A stretch of DNA of 64,000 nucleotides from Pyropia haitanensis (taxonomy: Eukaryota > Rhodophyta > Bangiophyceae > Bangiales > Bangiaceae): assembly GCA_008729055.1 (NCBI GenBank), contig SDUX01000002.1:6921485-6985484 (forward strand). The letters run 5' to 3'. How positions within the stretch are numbered: position 1 is the first letter of the stretch; each line of letters begins with the position of its first letter. Under the pieces are notes generated by a model that had not been told where the DNA came from, did not search any database, and was given only the letters and a program-made list of their open reading frames with translations. The translations under genes were made by a program, and so were the position numbers. Of the stretch, positions 11,001 through 21,000 are shown in pieces.

Positions 11001-11500
11001 TCAGTTCATCTTCTTCTTGGCATCTGTCCGGTCCACCACCTCAAACGTGCTTGGCGTCTGGATCTTGTACAGGCAGCAAAGCCCAGGCAGCAGGATGCCC
11101 AGGAGGAGGAGCGTCATCAGCACGCCCATCAGCACCCCGACGCTAATCTCCACCGGCCGGTATCCGCCGAGCACCGACGCGACCGCCGCGGCCGCCTCGG
11201 CAGCGGCCGCACCGTCAGAGCCCTTGCCACCCGGCCCCGGCGTCGGCACCGCGGGGGGGCGACGGGGAGGGCGCCGGGGATGGCCGCCGTCTCGGAATCG
11301 CTGGCCGCCACCGCGGCGGGCGCGCCCGCCGCCGCGGCGGAGGCGTCGGCAGCGGCGGGGGCGGCGGGCGGCGGCGGCGTCACCGCTGCCGCCGCCGCAG
11401 TGTCGGCAGCAGCCGCGCCAGAGGCGGCCACCACCGCAGTCAGCACCAGCAGAGCAGCAACGGCAGCAGTGCGCAGGGGGCGGCCGGGAACGCGCGCCAT
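11001..11500 (-). CDS. Small type I membrane protein, function unknown (frame broken in a C7 run)
   Basis: Reading from ATG at 11500 on the minus strand: a signal peptide (MARVPGRPLRTAAVAALLVL, then an Ala-rich cleavage region), an Ala/Pro-rich lumenal segment, and then a frame change. The second frame continues with EISVGVLMGVLMTLLLLGIL as a single membrane span, a juxtamembrane CC pair, and a short cytosolic tail ending in DRTDAKKKMN and TGA at 11003-11001. The two frames meet at a C7 run (G7 on plus at 11253-11259); one more base there gives one continuous protein of 166 aa with signal peptide, short ectodomain, membrane span and tail. I therefore read it as one gene with a miscalled homopolymer, although a small intron or a true frameshift remains possible. 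No family is recognised. Confidence 0.6.
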
Positions 11501-12842
11501 GGCGGGAAGTGCACAGGGAGGAAGAGCAAGGGTAGAAGGTAGAGGGGGAGCGCAACGGCGACACAAACAAAGTGCGAAGAAGAAAAATAAAGGAGACAAG
11601 GAGAGGATAGGGGGGAGAGGGAAGGGGGAGCCAGGGTGATGATGGAGGAGACCAGTGCACTCACCTGCGTGGTCCGTCGGCTGCCTGGCGCGAGCGGAGT
11701 GAGTCCGTCAGCGGCTGGCAGTGGGTGTTACGGCGAAGAGTGGTACCAAATACTGAGCGCCACGTGTTTCACGCTCTAGATGTTACTCGCATCTTGTTGT
11801 ATTTTAATGGTCAACACCGTCGAGCTGACTCTCAAATCTTCATGTCGTTTCCTCGAGCCTTTTGGTGCCTAACACACAGCGCAGTGGTGTCAAACCCGCG
11901 AACGTCCGCGGATCAAATTTTCGCCCTCAGGGCGTGCAATCGGCCGTGCAACGGCGTGAAAACCTCACTCCAATGGGTCTCAGACCTCGATAATATGGTA
12001 CGCCGACGCACGGCGCCGTACACTTTTGTGGCATGAGTTCCGGAACTCTTTTTTTTCCCCACCGCCGTACGGGAGCACTGGAGCATGTCTACGTCCTGCA
12101 GTATGTCACCGGAACCCATGCTCGTCGTCCTCAGTCGCTACGATGTCAACACGATGCACGTTTTTGTGCATTGCGTGCCATGCGATGGCACAGGCCACGC
12201 GCAGTGGAGCGCACGCCGTTGCAAGGAGCAGTGCACTCCGATGCACGCCGGGCCCAGATCTGTTCCCGAAACAACCCAATCGGCAGTAGTTGGGCTGTCC
12301 CAAAGCACGCCCTCACTCTCAGAAATCCATCCTCATTCCGCCGAACGGTGACGGTTTCGAGGATAGCGCCAATGACCTTGCCTCACGGTCCAGCACAGTA
12401 CACAGGCCACCCACACTTGTTGAATTGGGCCGTAGTAAATAATCTGGCAGCTCGAGACGGCCGTGCACAGCTGTGTGCCAAGGCGTGCGCTCTGGCGCGC
12501 ACTGAGTGCAATATTCTGTGCACAGAGTGCAAAATTTCGTGCCATGGACGCACGCGGCGTGCACTCCGGGTCGGTCCCCCCCCCCTCTCACAAGCCCCGT
12601 CAGCTGCTATGCACGCCGCTGCACGTTGTCCCGGCGTTCGCGGGTTTGACACCACTGCGCAGCACTCGCTGTGCACGCTACCAATGCGCACGAGGACAGC
12701 AGCTGGTCTCCTCCATCCCCCCTGCCTTCTACCACCAGTGTGCACGCCCCCCGGGGGACTTGCCGCCCACAGGCGGCGTCTGCTCTTTTTCCAGCTTCTC
12801 CTCTCTCGTCACGGGCGTGTGGTTCGGCACCCCGCCTCAGCC
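11501..12842. other. Divergent intergenic region containing a transposon-like insert
   Basis: Spacer between the small membrane protein (minus) and the RNase III gene (plus). It is markedly AT-richer than its surroundings from about 11740 to 12700, and most of that interval is the hAT-like element described separately. 11520-11640 is purine-rich on plus, the pyrimidine leader of the minus-strand gene. No additional gene is supported. Confidence 0.5.
11882..12657. mobile_element. Non-autonomous element with hAT-like terminal inverted repeats
   Basis: The left end reads CAGTGGTGTCAAACCCGCGA and the right end is its inverted copy (TCGCGGGTTTGACACCACTG). The perfect inverted match extends to 26 bases when the adjoining GCG/CGC is included (11879-11904 with 12635-12660). 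The CAGNGGTGTCAAAC start followed by a CGCGG-type motif is typical of hAT-superfamily termini. The ~776-base interior has no transposase-like frame, so the element would be a MITE-like derivative. I do not see a clean 8-bp target duplication: the flanks are ACACAGCG on the left and CGCAGCAC on the right. The assignment rests on the ends and the composition shift. Confidence 0.55.
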
Positions 12843-14872
12843 ATGTCGTTCCTGCTGGCCTGTCGCCCCTGCTGCCTGCGTGCCGCCCACACGCCGACGC
12901 TGAAGTCCTCCATGCGAAGAACGAAGAGCAGCACCGCAGCTGCCGTCCGCACAAGGAGCCAACTGGCCGCCGCGGCCAGGTCGACTGGCGATGTGGCGGA
13001 ATCGCGATGGCATCCTCCCGTCCATCCATTCTGGGAGGCGGCAACGTCCGCGATGGCGTTTACTCTAGCCAGCCCTGTCATTTCGCTGGTGGCGGTGTGG
13101 CCCTCGTCGGCCGCCGCCGCCGCCGCGGCCCACACCACCGCCACCTGTCGTACCCGCGCCCTGTCAGCGGCTGCTCCCTGCCGTGTCCTCTCCTGTGGCG
13201 GGTCTCGTGGCGTGGTCACCGTGGCCTACCCGGCTGCGGCGTCTCGCAGCATGGCCACCGCGGCGGCCAATATCTGGGCAGCCGCACGGACGCCGTTGAA
13301 TGGGGGGGGCGCTGCTTGGCGGCCGCTGTGTGGCGGCGGACGTGGCGCCGCCGCCACCGCGGTGGGCACGGTTGTCGGCGAGCGGTGGGCGACGACGGGC
13401 GATGGCGACGGCCGCCGCCGTGGTGGTGGTGGCAGTGCCGGCGGTGGCAAGCGTGGCACTCCCTCATCCCCCCACGTCGCCCATCCCCCCACGGTCGCCT
13501 CTGCCGACGAGCTGGCGGCCCACTCCCGTCGTTCGGCAACAGCCAAGACCGGCCGCGTTGCAGCGCGGGCATCTTCTGGGTTGGCGGAAGAGGGCGGTGG
13601 TGATCAAAGCACCTCCCTTCCCTCGACCCCTACTTTGGGCCGGCCCGTGGTGGTGCCGACGCCCGACGTGGCTGTCCGCGTCAGCGATGAAACGGTTGCG
13701 GCGGTGGAGAGGCTTCTTGGCCACCCCTTTGCGTCACGGGCGACGCTGCTGGAGGCCATGACGCACGCGTCCGTGGATGAGGAGACGCGGGCTGCGGCAG
13801 GACTTGGCGCACGGAGCAACGAGCGGCTCGAGTGGCTGGGCGACGGTGCGTGGCTGGACAGGAGGGGTGATGTTGGGGACTTGTGGAGTGTATCCCGTGG
13901 GTGGTCACACGGCGGTCGCTGTTTTGCGCGTCCCTAACACTGTACCGGTCGCTGTTGTGCGCGTCCTTAACCCTGTACCGTTAGCGGTCGTGCAGGATGT
14001 GCAACAGCGGGTCGCGGTCGTGTGGCACCCCACTCACCTGTACGACCGTGGTGTTGATCTTTGGTTGCACACGGTAGACGTGCCATGTATTTTCTAACCC
14101 TCTTTCTTCGACTCCCTCCTTTGGACCTCTTCCCCCCACACTCCTGCCCACAGGGGCGCTCAACCTGGTCTGTGCTCACTTCCTCCACACCCGCCTACCC
14201 GACCACCCCGAGGGTGAGCTCAGCCGCTTCCACGATGCTATTGTCAGTCGTGCGGCATGCCTGTCGTACGTGGCGGACCTGGGCTTGGGCGGGTACCTCC
14301 ACATAGGCCAGGGCGCTGCGAATACGGTGGGGCAAGGGGCCTGCGCGTCGGTGGGGAACTTTTTTGAAGCCCTCGTCGGGGCGTTGTTCGTCGATGGGGG
14401 GTGGGGGGCGGTGGACGCGTTTTTTTCGTCCCGCCTGCAGCCGCTGGTTGTGGCGCGCCTGCGGGCGCTGCCCCAAAATTTCCGCTCCATCCTGACTAAC
14501 TACGCAGCCGCGCACAAGCTGCATCTGGTTTTTGCGCTGGCACCCGGGGTGGTATCCGCCGGGGACGGGGGTGGCGGCAATGGCGGCGATGGCGGCAGCA
14601 ACAGCAGCGGCAGCAGCGGTGCCAAGATACTCCACCACCTCACCGCCGGGGCCGCGTTTGACTCTGTCGCCGCGTCCGACGGTGCGGGCTTCCGGCGGGC
14701 GGTGCTGTTGGACGGGGAGCAGGTGGGTACTGGCTGGGGCCGCACGCGCAAAGCCGCAGATATGGCGGCAGCCGAGGCCGCCTTCCACGAGCTCCGACGC
14801 CGGGGGTTGCCCATCGAGGCGCAGGCGGCGGTAGACCTGGAGCTGGATGGAGCACCCAACGGGGAGGGGTGA
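12843..14872 (+). CDS. RNase III-family protein with dsRNA-binding domain, probably organellar
   Basis: Two exons, 12843-13845 and 14154-14872, joined by a GT-AG intron (donor G|GTGCGT, acceptor CCACAG|GG, phase 1); spliced length 573 aa. The start at 12843 gives MSFLLACRPCCLRAAHTP, an organelle-targeting-like leader, followed by a long low-complexity linker; the exact start is uncertain. The RNase III domain begins about residue 285 (VERLLGHPFASRATLLEAMT). The signature NERLEWLGDGALNL (326-339) spans the splice junction, which confirms the intron. LPDHPEGELSRFHDAIVSRA and GNFFEALVGALFVDGG follow. Of the four acidic catalytic positions, E327/E330 and D334 are present and E406 is present, but the usual Asp three residues before E406 is Asn403. 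A dsRBD-like segment (FRRAVLLDGEQVGTGWGRT, then RKAADMAAAEAAFHEL) closes the protein. It could be an organellar RNase III or an mL44-type mitoribosomal homologue. Confidence 0.75.
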
Positions 14873-15466
14873 CGTCCGTGGGTGGGTGTATGAGTGGGAG
14901 ACTGTTGTTTTAGGGTGCCTTGGAGTGAGGCGGCTCCTCAGGGAAGCTGTGTGGCAGTGTGGCTCTTTTCTGACGATGATGTGTTTCTTTTTCTCTCAGG
15001 ACCTGGTGTGACACTTGCTAGAGACACGATCTGCTGCATTCACTAAGACTAGGCAGAAAATAAATGGAATGTACTTGATTGACTGTCTGCTCCTATGGCG
15101 ACTACATTGATGGCCAGTGAGGCATGCTTCTATGACCTGATTGGCCGAGGCCTTTTTCAAAGGCGCGTGACTGGCCACACATCTGGATCTCGACAGTGGC
15201 GGACTGTGTTGGTTTGGTCGTCAGCTCGCTGCCACCAAGCTCGCAGAGAGGCATCGCCTCGGGGGGCCGTCTCTTGGTGCCCTGCCAGCAGCAGCCGGGA
15301 TCCATGTCCCACCCTGGACACCGTGCGAGCGGCATCGCCTGTCTTCTCTTCCCCTCCGCAGCCCTTCTGCGGCAACCGGTAGTCCCCGGTGTCGTAGGTG
15401 CGTCTTGGTGACTGGCTGGTTTTTCCCCCAGCCTGCGCGACCACCCCCCCTCAGCGGCTCGACACC
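14873..15466. other. Intergenic, 5' flank of the CSP41-like gene
   Basis: No gene is supported. 15030-15090 is AT-rich (contains GAAAATAAATGGAATG) and is the best promoter candidate for the gene at 15467. An acceptor-like TTTTTCCCCCAG ends at about 15431, so a 5' UTR intron is possible but not demonstrable from sequence alone. Confidence 0.45.
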
Positions 15467-16618
15467 ATGGCTGCCTTTGTCGGCAGTGCCGGCGCCTGGG
15501 GAGTGACGGCGGCTGTGGCGGGCCGCGACCGCGTGCCCCGCCTGAACCGCAGCCCCCCGCGCCCTGCGGTGGTGCCCGCCGCCACCACCCGCCGCGAGGG
15601 GGCGCGCATGGCCGCGGCCGGTGGGCCCCAGCGGTGCCTCGTCATTGGCGGCACCCGCTTCTCTGGCCTCTACCTCGTGCAGGAGCTGCTTGCGCGAGGC
15701 CATGAGGTGGTCATGTACAACCGGGGCAACACCGCCATTGGGGACCCCAAGCTGATGATCCCCGGGGAGTCCCAGGCGGACTTTGATGCCCGCAACGCCC
15801 GCACCAGCGTCATTGTGGGCGACCGCACCAACGGGGAGGAGCTGCGGGACAAGCTCGCGGGCCTCAAGTTTGATGCAGTCTTTGACAACAATGGGCGGTC
15901 GCTGGAGGACTCGGCGCCGCTCGTCGACGCTGCCGCGGACATGGGCGTCAAGCACTATGTGTACATGAGTTCCGCGGGGGTGTACCTCAAGTCGGACGTG
16001 ATGCCCCACGTGGAGGGCGACGCAACGGACCCAAAGTCGCGCCACCTGGGCAAAGCCCAGACGGAGGCGTACATGGTGGACGCGGGCATCCCGTACACGT
16101 CCATCCGTCCCACCTACATCTACGGGGCACTGAACTACAACCCGCTGGAGCAGTGGTTCTTTGAGCGCCTCGCGGCGGGCCGCCCAGTGTGCGTGCCAGG
16201 TCATGGCGCGCACCTGACTGGCCTGGGCCATGTGCGGGACCTGGCGACTGCCATGGCCGCGACCATTGAGACGGATGCGTCCATCGGGCAGGTGTACAAC
16301 ATCCAGGACCGGCATGCGGTGACGTTTGACGGTGTCGCCCGCACGGCGGCGTCGGCCATGGGCATGGACCCGTCGGCGGTGGAGCTGGTGCACTACAACC
16401 CCAAGGACTTTGACTTTGGGAAGAACAAGGCCTTTCCGTTCCGGCCGCAGCACTTCTTCACGTCACCCAACAAGGCGCTGCGGGAGCTGGACTGGTCTGT
16501 CAAGTACGAGCTGGCATCAGGCTGGAAGGACACGTACGAGAATGATTTCTTGCCGAAGCAGGCGGCGGGGAAGCTCAAGAACGACTGGGTGACGGATGAT
16601 ATGATCTTGGGGCGTTGA
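15467..16618 (+). CDS. Chloroplast stem-loop RNA-binding protein CSP41-like (atypical SDR)
   Basis: Single exon, 383 aa; start ATG in GACACCATGG context. Residues 1-50 are an Ala/Arg/Pro-rich transit peptide. The Rossmann fold starts at 56 with CLVIGGTRFSGLYLVQELL (GGTRFSG at 61-67), the hallmark of the CSP41/CRB branch of atypical short-chain dehydrogenases. Also visible are VIVGDRTN, FDAVFDNNGR, HYVYMSSAGVYLKSD (with YLKSD in place of the catalytic YxxxK), SIRPTYIYGALNYNPLEQWF and VYNIQDRHAVTFDGVA. In plants these proteins bind and stabilise plastid transcripts and have endoribonuclease activity in vitro, and land plants have a and b paralogues. The sequence resembles CSP41b/CRB more than CSP41a, but I cannot resolve the subtype without a tree. 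Length and domain extent match the family, and no break is seen. Confidence 0.92.
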   Translation: MAAFVGSAGAWGVTAAVAGRDRVPRLNRSPPRPAVVPAATTRREGARMAAAGGPQRCLVIGGTRFSGLYLVQELLARGHEVVMYNRGNTAIGDPKLMIPGESQADFDARNARTSVIVGDRTNGEELRDKLAGLKFDAVFDNNGRSLEDSAPLVDAAADMGVKHYVYMSSAGVYLKSDVMPHVEGDATDPKSRHLGKAQTEAYMVDAGIPYTSIRPTYIYGALNYNPLEQWFFERLAAGRPVCVPGHGAHLTGLGHVRDLATAMAATIETDASIGQVYNIQDRHAVTFDGVARTAASAMGMDPSAVELVHYNPKDFDFGKNKAFPFRPQHFFTSPNKALRELDWSVKYELASGWKDTYENDFLPKQAAGKLKNDWVTDDMILGR

Positions 16619-18074
16619 CGCGAGTGCGCATACACTCTCCTGTTCTCCTCATCATCTCTCCTCCAGTTTTCTTCCTATTGAGCTGCCTCGGCGTCTCGTG
16701 GTTGAACCTTGAGGGGCGTACGTGTTACTTGCAGACTTGGGAGACCCAAACACACGTCCGCCACCGACGCCGCTCGCGGGATGGCGGCGCCACCACGCCG
16801 CCTTCCCCGCGCTTGTGTATGCGCCCCCCCCTCCCCCCCCACCCGCCTCCTCCCTCTCGCAGCCCAAACGCCAAACGACAGTGAGTGGACCGCGCCCGCC
16901 GCGCGTCTCCAGGCTGCAGTTTCCCCGTCGTCTTCGGAAGGTCTGCATGGATCCTCACGGGGTTGTCGTGTTCATGTGAAAGATAACAAATACTTCGGGA
17001 TGAAATCTGATGTTCGATACCTTTGGTTTTCCGTACTGTTTTGCACAGTATGCTCAAGCAATTACAACAGGCTGGACGACTTAAACAGTCGTGTCGCGAT
17101 AGGTCCTGGGCAGTGGCGGCTGCTGGTACCTTGATGATCCGATGGCAGTCGCGGTCGCGACCGGCGTCCGCTTGAGTCACGAGCGGCCGGCCCCTCCTCC
17201 GTGGCGAGCCGTCTGGGCGACTACCGTCCTGACTGATCCCCGACTGGGGTGGTTCGCGGTAGGGGCGTTGCCACATTCGACGCCCTCGCCCGCTGACTGT
17301 CGTCCCGGCAACATGAGCATCTTACGGCGAAGCCGGGCGTACCGGGCCGTGCGGGGAAGCCGGAGCCGTTGATCCACGGCCGCCGCTGCTACCGGTAGAG
17401 CCGCTGCGCTGGTAGCCTGGACAGGCGACGCTCGTGCTGGCGGGGGATCCGTCCGCGCGGTTAGCTGGGCGCCGTTGTCTGCGGGGGCCTTGCGGAGCTG
17501 GGTCTCCCGCCCGTTGCGGCTGGCCTGCTGTGTGGGGCGCCCCTCCTCATGGGGCGGATTACGCGGTGCTCTCTCCACCAACGCGACGGGGCGCCCCCGG
17601 AGAGTGTCGGCGACCGCACCCGCACGGAATGCACGCCTGTACCGTCCTGTTGCGGGTCGGGGAGGGGGCATGAGGCCAGGTTGGCTGTCACCTGACGGTC
17701 CCCCACGTCGGGGGGCGTACGCTGGGCGTGGGTCAGCCGCCCACGCCCATTGCGTGTCACCTGGCCCCGCCGGTGCTGGCGCCGTTGGCTGGGCCATCGC
17801 GGCGCGACGGTGCGCGGGCCGGGTCGCCCATAAGGTGGGGCCCCCGCTTTTGGTTTTCCGCCCCGTGCTTGGCGACCGTCAGGGCTGCCGGTGGGGGGGA
17901 GGTGTGGTCGTTTGGCCGCTGGTGGAGTGGGCGGGGTTGGACGCCGTCGTGCTGCCCCACTGTCACTGTCGAGCTTCCCCGCAGCCAGCCGCCGTCGCTG
18001 TCGCAGCGGCGCGGCGCGGCGCCGCGCGTCGCGCGGCGGAGCGGTTGCGCGTGGGTGCTTACCCGACTGCTGTG
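16619..18074. other. Intergenic between CSP41-like and REJ genes
   Basis: No gene is supported. 16970-17110 is AT-rich relative to the rest. The long plus-strand frame that continues upstream of 18075 (to 17475) codes only for Arg/Pro/Gly-rich sequence and is treated as leader or promoter rather than protein. Confidence 0.5.
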
Positions 18075-21000
18075 ATGCGTTCCCCGGTGTTGTCGGCGTT
18101 GCTGAAGGCGTCGGTGGCGAGCCTTGCCTTGGCGGCCACTGGCGCGGCGGCCGGTGTGGATGTGACCTCGCGTCAGGCGGCGGTTGACGTTGCCAGCCTG
18201 ACCGTCCAAGGCGACAGCTCCATCAAGCTACTGCAGGTCAATGGCGCTGTTGAGCACGAGCTGAACTGCTACCTGTCGCTGCCTGAGCCGGGGGTCCCGT
18301 TTGAGCGCCTCCTCTTTGCCGACAGCTCGTCCGAGACGTCGGTGCTGAAGACGGACGGGACGGGCTCGCTGCTGAGCAAGCGCGTTCACGCCTTGTATGA
18401 GAATGGCAACGTGCGCGGCCTCAACCTGACGGCCAACCTGGACTTTGACGAGTTTGTTGGCAAGACCACCTATGGCGTTGAGGTGTCGGTCTTTGACCCC
18501 GACAGGAACGAGACCAAGCCGCTCGCGTCGACCAGCGCCAGCTACCTGGTTGCCGGCACCACCGTGTACGACACCCAGGTGGGCACGTCGTCGACTGGCG
18601 CCCCAGAGGAGACCCGTACCATCGTCTCTGGTGCGGGCCGCGAGCTCTCCGTGCCGTATACGGACCTGTTGGGTGTCATGAACGCCGACGGCTCGTACCG
18701 CGGGCCGTCGCCGCTGGAGCTGAGCATGCAGACCCAGTACCTCGACGGCAGCGTGGTGACGGTGCCGACGGGTCTGGGTCACGGCACGGGCGGCAACGCT
18801 CCCACCGACTATGAGGGGATGGGAATGAAGCTCGTCTCGTACCAGGGCCAGATTGTGCACAACGTGGACTTGTGCAATCCGTCCAAGGGCTCCTACGACA
18901 ACAAGGCTGGCGTCTTTGTGCTCCCCGATCATTGTGGCGCTACCTTTTACACGGCGCCATCTGGAGACACGGGCTTTGGGCTGGCCATGGAGCCGTACCG
19001 GGCGGGGAAGCTGGAGCTGGGGCTGGACTGGCCCGACTTTACTGCCAAGGACCAGGACTTTTTGGACGAAGCGTGGACATCGACCGTCGTGATTGACGTG
19101 ACTGGCATCCCGCCGCCGGTCATCACATCCGTGTCCCCGTCGTACGACTTTCGCCAGGCCGGCGGGGAGACGCTGTACGTCGAGATGTTCAACGCGGATA
19201 ACTCGTTGAGCCGCGAGTGTTCCGTCTCGGCGACGACCGATGCCGAAGGTTCGGTGAAGGACATTGTCTTTGGCGAGGAGGCGGGGGCGTTCAAGGCGGT
19301 CGGGTACCCCAGCTACTCGCAGTCCACCACGTTCGCGACGGCGCCCGGGTCTGGCAAGGACCTGGCCTTTTCAATGGCCGTTGCGCGGCCCAATGGGGCC
19401 GACACCGAGACGGTCCAGGCGGTCTTCTTCCCCGGCTACCACTATGACTTTTCGTACGACGGTCAGGTGGTGCGGGTGGATAGCATCTCGCCCGTGTCGG
19501 GTCTGGAGTCGGGGGGCACGTCCATTACTCTGGAAGGCTACTTCCCGCACTTTGACACTGGTCGCGGGGATAGCATCCTCTTTGACGGGCGGCCCATTCC
19601 AGCAGCGTCCGTGACGTCCGCGTCCGACTCGGTCATCGTCTTTACCCTGCCGCCGCGGACCGACATTGGCCGCAACTACATCTATGGCGTGTCGGTGCAG
19701 GTTGGGTTTGAGGTGTCTCCCCCGGTGGACTTCCGCTTCATCACCGAGTCGGCCACTGCCTTCTTCCTATACACGGGGACGTCCCTGAAGAACGGTCGTC
19801 AGGAGCTGGGGCGGTGCAATTCGGCGCGCTTTACCGCGCAGGCGCTCCCTGTGTCGGCCGAGGCGACCAAGTACGAGTGGGTGCTGACGCGCGACGGGGA
19901 CGCGTCGTCCACCAACCTGCTGGAAGCGAGCGGCCTCGTCAACTCCATGTACGTGGACATCAACTCGGGAGACCTGCCTGAGCTGGGCGACTACACGCTC
20001 TCGTGTACCATCCACCTGTCGGCGGTACAGGTGACTGCTTCGCTGCCGCTGCGCCGCACGGACTTCTTGACCATCGGGGTTTTCCTCCACACCCCCACCG
20101 CCCGGTCCATCGCCATCCCCGAGGCACCGCTGCGGATGTCGGCCATGGTCGAGCCCCCGGGCTGCGGCGCCGTGTCGTCTGTCGAGGAGCTGATGTTTGA
20201 GTGGACGTTTATGGACAAGGTGACGACGTTTTCGTACCACAGCGCAGTCAACACTACGCAGGCGACGGCCAACACGGAGACGCCCGCCCGCCTTGGCTGG
20301 GAGTACATTGTGCCGCAGTCGGACCTGTCGTACGGCAACCACGTGGTGAACCTCAAAGTCTACTCGGCGGTGGATGAGTCCATTTATGGGATGGCGTCAA
20401 CGAACGCGCTGATCAATGAGGCCGACCTGGTCCCGGTCATCCGCTCGGGTGAGTCGCGCATGGACGTGACTACCTCGTCGACGGTGGAAATGACGGCCGC
20501 CGACTCGTACGACCCGGACGTGACGCTGCCCGCCGACCCCAAGGCCAACATCACCTATGCGTGGGAGTGCATGACATCTCCCACGGACACGTTTGAGCGG
20601 CTGACGCCTTGCGAGGCGGCCCTGCTGCCGTCCGCGACCGGCGCTTCCTACACCCTGTCGTCCGCGACGCTCAAGGCGCTGACTGCAGAGCAGGCCTTCA
20701 TCCGCTACTCGCTGGTGGTGACCAAGGGTCGCCGCGTCTCCAAGGCGTCCACGCTGATTGTGGCGGTGGTGCAGGACGCCTCCGTGAGCCGTCCGGCGTT
20801 TACAGACTATAAGATTGTCGTGCGCAACACGCTGGGCGAGCCGCTCGACGCGTCGGCGATCAAGTACTACGAGCCGGTGGTGATTGACGTGGTGCACGAC
20901 GAGACGGACGGGCTGTCTTGGACCTACTCGCTGGTGTCGCCAGCAAACACCCGCTTCTTCTTTTTCTCCTCCAACCTGATCAGCGACCGGGGCTACTACA

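Noticed and set aside
17475..18074. 200-codon N-terminal extension of the REJ protein
   Set aside because: Arg/Pro/Gly-rich, would bury the signal peptide, and the ATG at 18075 opens a standard signal sequence.
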